A stretch of DNA of 64,000 bases from Epiperipatus broadwayi (GCA_028023455.1 JAQFVV010000153.1:1427712-1491711), one strand, 5' to 3'; shown: positions 45,801-58,235, counted from the stretch's first letter. Notes: generated from the letters alone by a model not told the origin. Numbers and translations are program-made.

Positions 45801-48616
45801 TGAAGCGGTCAGATCTAAGTTCGACCCGAGCTTCATGAGATTTCACCTTTAGCCTACTTCAAACCCTATCACTAACAGTGAATTTCCGAATGTAATGGGG
45901 CTTTCTTTGTTCAATACATGCTAATTTTGATTATTTAAACATTTGTTAAAACCAATTATTTTATATTTAAACTAACTAATATTATTAATAATTTCATGAT
46001 AAAATTATTCATGAAAACATATATATTGTAACTGCATGGATTGTGCATATATATTTATAAATATTTAAGTATATATATTCGTTATAAAGTTTCATTACAT
46101 CGGAATGTTTTATTTTTACTTTTGCCAGTTTGTTCAAATTTCTGTGATTAAAAGCCTACATTTTTTCGATAAGCTTTCAGATTTCCCTTTCCCAAAGACA
46201 ATGGGAAATTTTTATTAATTAGTAAAAATAATAATTTTAAATGTAAGGATGGTCCTCAATTAAAATCGTTTATTCAGATTTACAAATTCATTTTCTAATT
46301 AGAAAATGAATTCAAAGTTAATGGATGTAAAAATCTTATCGAAGGAAAGGATCTGAAACCAATTAAATAAATTTATAACATTTGATAATGTAAAAAGCTT
46401 TAGCCTGAAGGCATCAAGAGTCAGAATGGGTGGGAAATTGCAGGATGTGTATAAATAGCCTGGAAAAGTTTCAAAATGAAGAGAAGCCATTACTTTTTAG
46501 AAGAATTGCTACCTGAAGCTATATCAATTTAAATCAGTAATTTTTATAGTCTTTTCAGCATGGTGCATGGCTAACTTTGGGGATCTGATTGCTGGACTCT
46601 GAAGTTCCCAGAAAATCTTCAAATGTAGCTGCAAATTAAAACTTATCCATACCAATCATGAGCTACCGAAACCTTAAAGAGATCAATTCAAAAATACTAT
46701 TCATATAAGGTAAAATGCATGCCTACATTATTGTCTCAGCCCAATCGGACTCTGCTATACAAATTAAGGAACAAACCATGGAAGGACTGGTAATAGCTTT
46801 CTTTTCTGAACCACAACTTTTTGGCCAGTTTCTGAACTTTATTTCAAATCCCCATTTAAATTAATTACTGTTAAAATTTCTTCCTACTTTATAATGTCTT
46901 AATTTGTATAGTAATTCTTTATTTTTATCTCTATTCTTTAAAATTATTATTTTGTTAACTTTCCTTTTCTTACAATGGTGGTTCATTTAACTAACTTTAT
47001 TATATATTTATTGAATGATTACTAATATCATTTATTTTGATGATATGCCAATAATACTTCAACTCGGTAATAATCTTTTTCATTACACTTACCTTATGAA
47101 AATAATATAGTATTAAGATTTGTAGTTTAATTCTTGCCCATTAGAACTAATTTAATACGGTTCTATTAATTGTCAAGTTGAAGGATTTATTAAATGTTTG
47201 CTATTTTTAGTAATGGCTGATAATAACTATCAGCCCATTTTCTAACCTATGCTCCCAGCTATTTTATCTGAGTTCACAAATTTATTTATTCATATTAATA
47301 ATGTTAAAATGTTTACTAAAAGTTGATAAAGGAAATAAAATGAATATATTCTAATTTAAATTTTATACTTTATATTAATATTTAGGGAGGGCATGATATT
47401 TAGGTATAATCAGTATAATTATAGAATTGTGTTTAAGCACATTTATTTTAAGCACACTTGATTTTAATCTGACATGATCAGGTCATTATGTAGAGCATTC
47501 CTTATGTAATTTGGGTTGTATTAATTAAATACGATGATCATTGAATCATCACCTCCTGAACATTGCTAATGTGAACCACAGTCTTGCTTTGTAGGCTTGT
47601 CATTGGTGATCTTATTGTTCTTTTAATTACATAGGAAGACATCACTTCCTCCCTCACTATTATATTGGAACATCAAAGGTTTGTGGCTATGTCCCGGCCT
47701 GGCTTTCCCTATGTTCCACTGATTCTTTATAGGGCAGAAAAGACTTGTAGAATACAAGCCATTCTTTTTACTTCTTAAATCACCGACAAACCATTATATT
47801 TCTTTTTTTTAATGCTCATAAGTCAATAGTACCGTTTATTTCTCAGTTCCAATAAAACCCCACTCTCATGCTCACAAATCATAATGAATTGATTTTATTA
47901 AAGTCAAACAACTTCATACTCATCTATAATTAAATAAGTTTTTTGTTAAATATTAAAGTTATGCCCTAAATACTTCTCATGCTTTTCATGAATTGATCTA
48001 TGAATGTGTGAAAATGAATCTCACATCTTTCTTCTAAAATTAGAATCATAATTTCTTCCCAAGCAAAATACCTTTATTTATCCTTATTTACTGGTCAGGG
48101 CATAGACTTATATATTTCTCCCATAATTGCATATTAGTTATTGGCATATGAGCACGACTGCCATTACTCATTGTAAATTATAACTTCCATTCTTAAAGAC
48201 TAGAGGTAATATAGTATGCTAATCCAACATTTGAGCAAATATTTATTATTATTAAACATTTTATATAACACATTTGGTTTTGACTTTCTTCATTATTTAA
48301 TAACTATTTTAATATTAATGCTCGCTGTCTGTATTGGCAACCTGAACATACATATATAAATTGATTTATAAATATCCGTAGTCATTTTAGTGTCTGTTAG
48401 TAGAGTCAGATCACAGGTCTCAAAAATCATCATCATCCATTGAGCTAGTTTCTTGGTGCATAGTCATGTGCCATCTACATATGTTATCCATTGATTTGAT
48501 CTGAGCTCATGAATTGGGTTTGAATTCAGTTTGGTCTTGGGTTTAATTCTTTAGTTTAACTGGGTTTGAATCTAATTATGGGTTGGGTTGTTGGTGGGTA
48601 ATATGTGACTGGTACA
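45801..48616 (+). repeat. Outer element 3' LTR
   Basis: Partner of 31773-34520, with TATAAATA at 46450-46457 and AATAAA at 47851-47856. It ends GGTACA, then (TA)n. It is about 60 bp longer than the 5' LTR near 47610-47680. Confidence 0.85.
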
Positions 48617-48689
48617 GTATATATATATATATATATATATGTTCACAGATGGCGTTCTATAACTTGCATTTTTGTTTATCATATATATA
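48617..48689. repeat. (TA)n target tract and spacer
   Basis: The (TA)n run continues from the outer insertion point. A short unique piece follows (GTTCACAGATGGCG...), then a second short (TA)n. In composite copy 1 the equivalent position is a simple (TA)n tract between the LINE-B part and foldback FB3. Confidence 0.6.
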
Positions 48690-50530
48690 TACATTGAACT
48701 GGGTGGTGTAATAGTTCAAATAGAAAAACAAAATCTAGTATAAAATTTTACACTTTAATGGAAATAGAAATTGTAAAAAGCAAAATTGTAAGACTTACTT
48801 ATATATAGAAAAAATATGATACAGCATTCATTATAAATTAGATCTACTCTGACTCCAGTTTAAATCTTTCTCCACACTGATCCCTTAGGGAGAGAAGCAT
48901 AATACCCAGAGGGTACCTATGACCAAGACAAAGCTATATATAAAATACATAACTTTGACTACATTTCCAGGTCACAGATCTTCTCAACTGCTAAATTCTA
49001 CACCTGTCATTCAAAGCACTTTTTTGTTTCAAAGTAAACTCCCAGGCACCAGTTAATTACAAGAAGTAACTAACGTACCCTGAATGACAGCAAACTAATT
49101 CAGTGCCTAAAAAATCCCAACTATCTCAATCAAACAAATAATGTAATAAACTGCTTATATAACTTCTCTGCTAAATTGTTTTTATAGTAGTATAATTAAG
49201 AAAATTGACCGACAAATACTAATTTCTAAAATAATTTATTTCAAATGTTTAAAGTTAACTGAGAACTAATTTAAGACTTCAACATTTCTTTTCTGAATAG
49301 AATAATAATACATAATAGCATATATCTTCACACATATTATAATAAACATAAAACATTAAATAAACATAGTATCAAAATATATATAATGCAATACACTATC
49401 ATATGAACTGATGGTTTGTATAATATTCAAAGTTTTAGTACTCTTGGTTTATTATATCAACCTGCACATAAGTAGTTCATTTTATGGTGGTTATAGAGTT
49501 CATTTATTATACGGACTCTGGGAATACTCAAAGATTGCAATGGCTACTTAAATTAATATCAGGAATTGGAATAAGAAAATGTTATTACCTATAGGATTTT
49601 GAACATTGTGGCTTCTTGTTCTTTGCTGCTGCATGTATGTTTTACCAACCAGTTGGATTATAGGCTTCTGTTGCAGTCTGATGCTTGCTGTTATGTGCTA
49701 CTTCTCTTTCAAGCAGTTAGACATTCCTGATGGCTTCAAATTATTAGATGGACATTGCTTCTATTGGGCAGACTGCTGGAGTTCTGTTGGACTGGGGCTG
49801 GAAGCTGGATGCATGCTTTGAGTTTTAGCTTAACACTGCATTGTCTTTAAAAAAACTACATCTAACAGATGACTGATGAAATTGTCGGTCCTATTTATAT
49901 GATGACCTTGTTTTTATCCTTTTTAATTAGTTTTTAAATTTGTCTACTGCTTTGATTAAATTTTTAGGATGTGTTTAATTCATCCTGTTGTTTATGGATT
50001 TTAATTAGTAGCCATTGCTAATCCATTCTTATGTAGCTTATCAGTATATTCAATCTTTGAGTTCTTTAAATTTAATTATAAGCTTTCATTTGTTTTAATA
50101 TTTTTATATTTAACTTTCATATTTTATTTTTAACATGCACACATTTTTTTATTTTCTCTATATTTAAAATCAACTCGTTATTTACACACACATATATTTA
50201 TTTTATTTAAATTAAATGAAAAGAGAGTATTTTAATTTCATGTAAAAGATTTATTTTTAAACTTTTATGGTTTTAACTTTTCTAAGTTAAATTCTCTCTC
50301 CTGAATTATTCTTAAATTAATTTGTAAAACTTTATGAATGATGCAGGGTTTAATTCCTCTCCCCCAGACTAACTGTATTTTCTTTTTAAAAAAAAACTCT
50401 AAACTTTTATAAACAACTCTCTCAAACCTATTTTGATTTACATATTATTTATTAAAACCTTCATTTCTTTTTGCAAAACTTATTCTAGTCATAAATATTT
50501 TATTTATTAGCATAACAACAAGTTTAGCTT
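48690..50530 (-). repeat. Composite repeat, copy 2 (LINE-B 3' part)
   Basis: Reverse complement of 12713-14640, starting TTGAACTGGGTGGTGTAATA on the plus strand. Homology runs unbroken into the last RT codons of LINE-B near 50462-50530. No credible coding capacity: the plus-strand frame at 49606-49821 is antisense and Cys/Trp-rich. Together with foldback FB3 copy 2 at 31.1 kb this restores the order found at 12.7-15.4 kb once the outer element is set aside. Confidence 0.75.
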
Positions 50531-50927
50531 TGTTATAATGCTGAACATGCTCAACAAGTAGAAGAAAGTGCTGAACTGCTCTTGTAGTTGACTGTCCTTT
50601 TTTGGCAAATTGAAAATCTGAAATGTGAGAATAAATACACTGGTGAATTTTGTCTTTAACTAAAGATTTCAGAAATTTAATTAGAAGAGGAGTCATTGAA
50701 ATAGGTCGAATATTAGTTAATGGAGAGGGATTTAATTGTTTCTTGAGAAAAGGTACCATTGCTACAGGATAAAGATCTAGAAGGTTTATAAAATCACCAG
50801 CTAAAAGATCAAGAAGCTTATGCAGTATTGGTACAGTGAAATATGAAAGATGTAGCACAACATATCTGGTAACTTCATGAATTCCAGGATGAGTACTTTC
50901 AGACAAAGATTTAAAAATAAACTTCAA
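50445..50927 (-). pseudogene. LINE-B reverse transcriptase, N-terminal part
   Basis: A 160-residue frame with standard non-LTR RT blocks: MVPFLKKQLNPSPLTNIRPI (cf. VPI.KK...P....NYRPIS), SMTPLLIKFLKSLVKDKI, then SDFQFAKKGQSTTRAVQHFL (cf. QFGFRKGRSTxxAL), then KAKLVVMLINKIFMTRISF, where the catalytic DxxKAFD block should be (Asp lost). It stops 13 residues later, and fingers, palm YADD and thumb are missing. A perfect 20-bp inverted repeat crosses the apparent start (50910-50953), so the first residues may not be original. Confidence 0.7.
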
Positions 50928-50953
50928 GCAAAAGCTTGAAGTTTATTTTTAAA
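50910..50953. repeat. Perfect 20-bp inverted repeat, 4-nt loop
   Basis: TTTAAAAATAAACTTCAAGC, AAAA, GCTTGAAGTTTATTTTTAAA. It lies in the LINE-B linker/RT coding region and disrupts the frame. Such short perfect snap-backs can arise by template switching during repair or reverse transcription. Confidence 0.85.
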
Positions 50954-51151
50954 GTAATTACAAATTTCTATTAGCATTTCAGGACCAGAAAACTGCTTAT
51001 TATTTGAGATGAGCATAAGTGGAGTAGAACGAGAAAACACACCCAAAGCCCACCTTATATAACTTTTTGTCCAGTTGTGATGTTGTTGCAAGAATATTTT
51101 TGTATGCTTTTTAGCAATGTACTGTGTAAGCTTTTTTTGAGTATCAATATA

Positions 51152-52122
51152 CTACACCTTAAGCTCCATAATTTGATTTAACATTGAGTCAGAAGATGAA
51201 AACTTGGCCATTTTTATAGAAATATCATCAAGCTGTTTTAGCAAAAATTTTGGTCCTCTGGAAGTCCTAGTGTAGGAGTTTATTATAGAACTAAGTATGC
51301 CAACAAAGGAAGAAAATGCTGATGCAGCAGGCAATAATAGAATATTAATTTTGTTAAAAAGAATGTAGGCCTCAGAAAAAATTGAAGCAGGAGCAGCTGA
51401 TTTGTTGAAAAGCCTAATGGTCAAGGAATAATGCAACTGAACATGAATAAAAGTATCAATGTTTAAGGAAACAAGCATTGCAAGGTGATCAGTAAATGGA
51501 ACCAGCTGTAACTTTGCTTGAATGTCAAAATGAATCTCAGGAGAGTTAAAGAGGAGATCAATTAAAGATGTAGTGCTGTGAGTATAAAAGGAGAAAGAAT
51601 TAAGAGGAAAGCATCCTTCACCAGATAAAAGAGGTTTGTTGAAAAGATAAAGAAATTTATTGTTAAAAGTAGAGTAATGCATATTGAAATCTCCTAGAAG
51701 AATTGTAGGAGAGGAGTTTGAAGAAATAAGTGCATTAATCTTATTAAACAATGAATGCACAAAGTGAAATTTATTTTTAGCATAAATGTAAGCAATATTA
51801 AGAGAAAAAATTCCAAAGGTAATATCATTACAAATTCTTGATCCAAATGCAATGTCCTGAGATTTCAAAAATTAAAATATTTATTAACAAGAAAAGCCAC
51901 ACTGGATGAGGCAGCCATATTAGGAATATATTGGAGAAAAAAAACAATGTTTTGCATGAGAATAGGAATGCAATGTATAGAGTTGTTCTGAAGTTTTGTC
52001 TCACCAAAATATGCAATGTGAAAGTTTGACATTTGAAGCCATTGAGTAATGGCATAAACTCTTGAAATTGAGTTAAGACTGATAACATTTACAGCAAATA
52101 TGTTAAATATCATAAAAGACAA
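51152..52122 (-). pseudogene. LINE-B endonuclease (EEP family), broken
   Basis: The N-terminal piece (52122-51865) reads NVISLNSISRVYAITQWLQM and then FGETKL, the N...ET motif that binds the metal. A shifted frame (51868-51152, 238 residues) carries TILLGDFNMH (GDFN catalytic block), SLIDLLFNSP and PFTDHLAMLVSL (cf. SDH). These are the blocks of the apurinic-like endonuclease that nicks target DNA for LINE priming. In the last block the Ser of SDH is Thr. The region after it down to 50950 is the usual linker to the RT. Confidence 0.75.
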
Positions 52123-52129
52123 AATAAGA

Positions 52130-52544
52130 TCAATAAAAATGGAAAAAAAATCTATAGATCAGGAAACTCATTTATAGGAACAATTTGACTAATCAAATAA
52201 GAGGAATAAGATATTTATGAAGATGCTTCAGTGTAATGAGATGTAGCGGAGACAGCTAAAGAAAGAGAAGAAATCAAAGGATCTGACACAATTGAGGATT
52301 GACTTTCAGACTATTTTGCCTTTTTATTATCCTTTTTTCTAGCTTGTCTAGACTTTCTAATCGACTTATTTTTGTAAACTGGGTTATCAGAATCAACATT
52401 AAAAGCAAGACTTTCATCCAACTTTGATTTTGAGGAATCCTGAATTTTCCTTTTGTTTTTAGTGGAAGCAACTTCAGAATATATTAGATGACCTTGTGAA
52501 ATACTCGCATGAGCCATAACATTATGCAAAACACAATTAGAAGA
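52130..52544 (-). pseudogene. LINE-B ORF1-ORF2 junction, basic region
   Basis: Overlapping minus-strand frames (52529-52311 and 52471-52274) rich in Lys, Arg and Ser, for example KSIRKSRQARKKDNKKAK. They probably come from the basic end of ORF1 or from the spacer before the endonuclease. Confidence 0.35.
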
Positions 52545-53000
52545 TTATGTATATAAAGGCCCCTTAACATGATCAATATTTTTGGAAGAAGAAGCCAATA
52601 CTGAAACAAAAAGGGAAGAAAGAGTATCTAGATTAGTTGAAGGCATCTCTGAGTGTTTAAAAGTGGTATTTATATCACGAATGTTGTCAGAGGCAAAGCT
52701 CTCTAATATTTGTGTATTGACAATCTCATTGCAAAGAACAATCTGTGAAGGTGTAGTATCAGCAGCCATACATATGTGATTGCGAGTTTTTTTAAGTTTA
52801 CAAACATCACAAAATTTTTTAGAACAGTCTTTGACAAGATGAATTCTTTCCCCACACATAAAACATTGAGAAGAACCTTTTATGGAAATAAATATGGAAC
52901 ATTTACCAGCTTCTAAAATCGATGGAAAATCAAATAAAGAACGACCTTTGGCTATCTTAAGAGTAAAGGTTGCAGTGTTATTCGGAAGCTCCAAGCCCAA
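52545..53000 (-). pseudogene. LINE-B ORF1 C-terminal part with zinc knuckles
   Basis: A 151-residue frame with CFMCGERIHLVKDC, a C-x2-C-x4-H-x4-C knuckle, followed by CDVCKLKKTRNHIC, a second Cys/His unit. Upstream is FTLKIAKGRSLFDFPSILEA, like the fold before the knuckles in Jockey/CR1-type ORF1 proteins. ORF1 binds element RNA. The frame is preceded and followed by others in different phases, so the ORF is broken. Confidence 0.7.
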
Positions 53001-53184
53001 CCATTTTTTTGATAGGTATTTAAAATATGTAACTTCTCCAAGATCAGATAAAAGTCTTTGTAAATCAGTAATACTAAAATTTATATAGCAATTTCTGGCA
53101 TATCAATAACAATTAAAAATCTATTATTTAGGAGCAATTGGTGTCTCTTAAATTTTTCTTTTTCCAATATATTATGAAACTCAA

Positions 53185-54845
53185 CTATAATATAATGTTT
53201 ATTTGGATGATTATATATAATCTCTTAATAGCATCACCAAGATTTAAATTTTTTAACATTTGAAAAAAATCATCAACAGGAAAATTAAATAACTGACAAT
53301 TATTATCTGTAGTAGTTAGTATCACTGTATTAGCATTATGGTAATTTTTTAAAAAAATTACATAAAACTGCTGGAATTCTGGAATTAAACTGTAAACTAA
53401 TTTTTTGATGTTCATCATTCAAATTCTGTAAATTATCTAATGACATCATTGAGACATCTAATTGAGAAGCAGTAGAAGAATGTTCATTTTTATGAAGATC
53501 CAAAAAATTAAAATGATCAGAATGAGAGTGACTTGAAATGTGTGAACTTTGTGAGCTATCAATCCCAAGAGCAGCAGTATAACTTTTTTTAAAATTCCTA
53601 TCAGATTGGGAGTTAGGAGACTGAGTTTGTAATTGTGAACATAAATCAGAAGACTAAATATTATGCACTCCTTTTGGCAAAGTGTCCGATAAGAAGGCAT
53701 CATTAGAGTCAAATGTGGAAGATTTAAGTGTTTTCAATGAATTTTTTGTACAATATTATTATTTGACTTTAGTGAAGTATATTTTCAAAAACTCTTTGAC
53801 TATCTAAGATATTTTTCTGTGTATTTTTAAAATTAAAATGTATATTGTCATGATAATTTTGAGAATGAAAGTGAGAAATATCCTCATCTGAAGCGGAAAA
53901 TTTCCTCGAGCGCACATTCTGGAAAGATAATAACAAAGTGTAAAGGTGTTTAGTTGAATGTTTCATAGCTTTATATTTAAAAGGCGTTTGACATGATAGT
54001 AAACCTGAAATATTATTTCTAAAATCCAAATTCAAGTTATCACATTTTTGGAAATGTAAACAATTTATGACTGCAAAGGAAGATCTAGTTTGTTGAAAGT
54101 AATTTTTTTAAATTTCTCGTGTTTTGCCAAATCACTATTATGTTTTAATTCACTTTGTGAAGTATTGTATATAGATCTAGGAAAATACTCTGCAACAGTT
54201 AAATCATTTAAGGAACGGAAAATTTTCTAGAATTCTGTTTATTCAACTCTGCATTTCGAGTAACGTTCCCAGATATTGATTTTCCATATATATCAAAAGA
54301 AGGTAAATCCAAATTATCACCTTTAAAAACAGATTTTGAATTTTTACGCTCTACATCAGAAGCGTTTTGTAAATTTAATATAGTATCATAACTAATAAAA
54401 TCAGTGTCAGAAGAAAATTCATTTTGAGCAGATGTACTTCTAAGAAAGTAAATATGTGAATCAGAATGATCAAACTGTGTTTTCTCAGTTTCATTGAGAA
54501 TAGGAGTAACTTTGTTTAGAGAAGTAGTAACTGAAGTATGGAATTGATTGTGATAATCATTAGAAGTTACAGCAAGAAAATTATTAATGTTAACTTTTGA
54601 ATTTGAATTTGTATTTCCTTGCACATTAGAAGATAAATTTTCTGAATTATCATTATCATTATTCAGCTGCTTTTCATAGTTATCTTGATTAATGACTGGC
54701 AAGTTTATTAACTATGAATTGCTTTGTGCAGAGTTTGAAACATAGATTGAAGAAGACTTTAAAACAATAGATTTAAATTATGTTATTTTTTCATATTCTT
54801 AACTTTGAGCGTCAGTGGTTTTAAATGCACTTTAGAACCACTCAT
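53185..54845 (-). pseudogene. LINE-B ORF1 N-terminal region (broken)
   Basis: Several minus-strand frames follow one another: 54702-54208, 54035-53769, 53712-53458 and 53418-53185. They begin at a probable ATG at 54845 (MSGSKVHLKPLTLKVKN, stopped after 20 codons). The longest is Asn/Ser-rich, with NDNDNSENLSSNVQGNTNSN. Low-complexity N-termini are common in LINE ORF1, so the assignment rests on position ahead of the knuckle region. The phase changes show decay. Confidence 0.5.
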
Positions 54846-54930
54846 TTTTTTAAAAATAAGGTTCTTGTATTTGGAAGGTATTTTAGCACAATATTTGAAT
54901 GTAGCAAGGTAAAAAAAAACAATTTCGAAA

Positions 54931-54967
54931 ACTAAATGATGAGATGATGTGATGTGATGTACTGTGG
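54931..54967. repeat. Degenerate GATGT microsatellite
   Basis: GATGAGATGATGTGATGTGATGT lies between the start of LINE-B ORF1 and the LINE-A 3' fragment. It could be the short-repeat tail of the adjoining minus-strand LINE-A fragment. Confidence 0.5.
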
Positions 54968-54989
54968 TTTTTCCTTAAACAAAGTTAAG

Positions 54990-55180
54990 AATATCTCAGC
55001 AATTATGTCCAGATAAACCTGTTAGCCACTTAATTTTCCATTCCCCACTCTAAGTTTTCCCATATTCTGCTCCATCCCATTTCCACAACATAATCTTTGT
55101 CAACTATGTGGCCTTTATATCTAAATCCCCCTTATCTTTTCCCAAACCCAGCATAAAAACCAATAATTATTTAACTTTTT
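54990..55180 (-). mobile_element. LINE-A 3' fragment, second copy
   Basis: Shares TCTGCTCCATCCCATTTCCA, AACATAATCTTTGTCA and the run to CCCAAACCCAGCATAAAAAC with 7165-7370, in the same orientation. Only the last 190 bp are present, as is typical of a 5'-truncated LINE insertion. The left end probably marks the element's 3' end. Confidence 0.75.
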
Positions 55181-55189
55181 CACTTGTTT

Positions 55190-58100
55190 AATCAATGTAT
55201 ACCAGTTGAAGACTCTAACTAAAACTCCAATATTAATTTCTGACTATTGATTTCAATAAATAGCTTTGGAATAATGAGATTAAAGCAGCCTACTGCTCTT
55301 ATGACAAATGTTAAATTAAAGCTGGGGAGAACTTCAACCTTTCCAATTGCAAGCACCCCTATATAATTAGTAAATCCAAATAATTATTTTATTATCCATT
55401 ACTAATTATACAAATAACTGTCATTTAACATGTTATATAAATAAATATTGAACAATGTGGTGTCTGTAAAATGGGTATTTAATCTTACAATCATTTTCTG
55501 TCTTAATCATCATCCTTTTTTTTTTCCGATAGTTTATTTTTTATTTTTAAAATAAGCATGAAAATAATTTAATTCACTCTATGGAAGTTTTTTCAAAACC
55601 AGTAAAACAAATATCGCTCATTTTTTTGTTATTGTTATTTACTTTATCATTCTAATTGATTTAAATATAACTTTTTAATAGCTTGACTATACATGAAATA
55701 ATGTGAAAATACTGAAAAACCCCTTCCAGCTATATATTTTTAAATGACTACATTAATAAATATAAATTACGCTCTGCAAGTATGTCAATAAATGGATCTA
55801 AGCTAAAATGTAAATAGTCTCATTCTACATTTTACATTTACTGACAGTTAGTTTACATATATTCTCTGAGAGTTTTCAATATTTCACATTACTTCATTCT
55901 AATTGATTATATTTGTCATTATGTTCTCAAAAATATTATTGCTTTCCAAACCAGAATATGATATTCTATTAGAAATAGGCTTAATCAAGACCTGTAACAC
56001 TATTTTTTTCAGGTAGGATTAACTATAAATTTCTCACTTTTCACAGGATATACCTTTATTTTTTTAAGCCGATTTCTTTTTATATAACGCATTACTGATC
56101 AAATTATCATTTATATGCTATTAAAAGTACTTCCAATTTTAAAATTTAAATTAGTGTTTTTAAATAAAAATTAATCAGATTAATTACTATTTTTTAATAT
56201 TGTGAAAAAAACACATAAGTGAAACATTTTGCTGTATTTCATTATAAGATAAAGTCTGGTTTCCAAAAACCGCAGGTGAATATAAGTTTGGATGTAGTCT
56301 CTATAGTTTCATTATGTTTTTTTTTAAATATTTATATAACTAAATAAATAAATCAGATAAAATAATACTTAATTATTTTAACTTATCATCAAAAAGACTA
56401 TTTATTCAGTCATATTTATTAAAGTTAAGCGACAATTAAAGCAAACTCTTAAATATAATTGAAATTATATAGATTGCTTTATTGAAATGTGAGAAATTCT
56501 TCAAATGTATCAAGTTTTACATTTATTAAATTTTTAAGCAATTACTTTTTTTATCTTAATGTAGAAAATGAAATTTGTTTATAATAGTTTTATATCCAGT
56601 TCTGTTATATGTTTTATTGAATTTGTACATTTGATTTTAAACTTGTTCTGTGCAGTTTATCGCAATTGTACATTTCTGAATTTGAGAATTAAATGTTTAT
56701 AGATCTTGACTATCATGTGACTTTCGAGCCACAACTATTCTTTTTTCTAATATGAGTTTCAATTGCGGATCTAATGGCAACAATGTATGTGCGTGTGTGT
56801 ATATGTATGTGTGTGATAATTAGACATTCTAATTCTTTTCAAAAATATTTATTTCATTTTATCTTTTTATGCAGACAATTTACTATTTTGTACAGCCTGT
56901 TTATATTTTTCAATATCTCTATTGAAACCTGTCAGAGTTTGTTATAGCTTTTATTAGACTGCTTTTATTTAAGCTAGGCAAATTTCCAATGACCTTTTTT
57001 AAAATGACCGTAGATCCTGTATACAAATCTATTTCTATACATTTTAATCTAGTCACATTAGCTAAAGTGTTTTTTTTTTTATCATCACTTAATAAATCTT
57101 TCCAAATTTAACACAATTGTTAGAAAATTAAAGAAAAAAAACTATAAAAAAAATAAAATAAAATACCAGGAAGTCATTGTTAATACAGTATTATTATTCA
57201 AATTATCGAATCAAAATGACAGTCTAGCTTCTTCTTTTTTTTAAAAAAAAAAAAATCTAAAGAACTTTTAAAAAAGACATATATATCATAAAGCAAACAT
57301 ATATGTCGTCTAAACTTATATTTGTAATATTTCGAGATTTTGCATTACGAATCTAATTTTAATGCGGTTTGTAAAAATGTATTGTGAAATTACCTTTTTA
57401 TAACAATAATTTTGGGAAAAGTAGACAAAAATTATCTCCCATTCTTCCAATATAACATTTATTGTTGGTACGAGGTACAAAGTGCACATCAAATTATACT
57501 CCCCTAAACAATAATATTCGATGCATGTTTACTTGGTATAATTATATATAAGTTTATATATATAAAGTTGAAAGATAAAACTTTGTCTTTAAAAATATTA
57601 TTGCAATGCTAAAACTTCCCCAAGGTCATTCCTTAAAAAAAAAAACATGTCGAAAAACCTTTACCCACTAGGCTAGCAAATGCTAACTGGTGAGGATTTC
57701 GGGTTTTTTTTTTAAAAGAACGTCTAAATACTTGCCCCTTTATAATTAATAATTGTATAGCTATCTGAATATCTATAAGCTATCTGTATGGAAAAGAAAA
57801 AGAGAGAAAATTTGTAATTTAAAAATTCCAAACTTTATTCAGCCTGTATTTTAGTTTATAAAAAAGACTGGCAAATGCAGTAACTTTTATGTATATAAAA
57901 TTAAATTACTAAAATACATTCGAATGTTATTCATCATTATGCCTGCAAACTTCTAAAGCAGTTAGTTAGTTGTTCCAGTATCACAACCAAGACATAGATC
58001 TAAGTTGTTATTCACTATAGAGATTTTTCCTTTTGACTTATAATAAATTTTAAGTGATTAAATCTTGTAATTTTTCATATGTGCTTAAGATATTATAACT

Positions 58101-58235
58101 TATACTTAATTTACGAACTGTAATAATTTTGTTTGTTTATTTTTCTTATTGAGCTCCTGCCAATTTCTACAATCTCAAGAATATTCTAATAAATATTTAT
58201 TGCAAAGAACTGCATATTTTTGTATATTATTAGAT
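55190..58235. other. AT-rich stretch without genes
   Basis: No gene or element was recognised. A short palindrome (ATAATTAGTAA/TTACTAATTAT, about 55358-55410) and a somewhat CpG-richer part near 57.3-57.7 kb are the only structures noted. Confidence 0.5.

Larger units (their letters stand above)
31773..48616 (+). mobile_element. Outer LTR retrotransposon, split by a nested element
   Basis: LTRs are 31773-34520 and 45801-48616, both TGAAG(T/C)GGTCAGATC...GGTACA. Removing the inner insertion (36047-44242 plus one copy of the 4-bp duplication) leaves an interior of about 3.1 kb with a degraded gag near its 3' end. A polypurine tract (AGTGAAAAAAAA, 45789-45800) directly precedes the 3' LTR. It lies in a (TA)n tract between foldback FB3 copy 2 and the composite repeat, so the exact target duplication cannot be read. 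No protease, RT or integrase remains. By eye the LTRs differ by roughly 5%. Confidence 0.85.
50445..54845 (-). mobile_element. LINE-B: non-LTR retrotransposon body
   Basis: Minus-strand order is ORF1 (54845 down to about 52545, with zinc knuckle), then an EEP endonuclease (about 52122-51152), a linker, and the N-terminal RT (50927-50445). The RT breaks off right after its first catalytic block and passes straight into the 3' non-coding part shared with 12.7-14.6 kb, so the rest of the RT appears deleted. The CCHC ORF1 and EEP endonuclease suit the Jockey/CR1 group of LINEs. Stops and frameshifts are frequent. Confidence 0.8.

Noticed and set aside
49606-49821. 71-codon Cys/Trp-rich plus-strand frame
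   Set aside because: Lies in the composite repeat, is not open in the partner copy at 13.4-13.7 kb, and is antisense to LINE-B.
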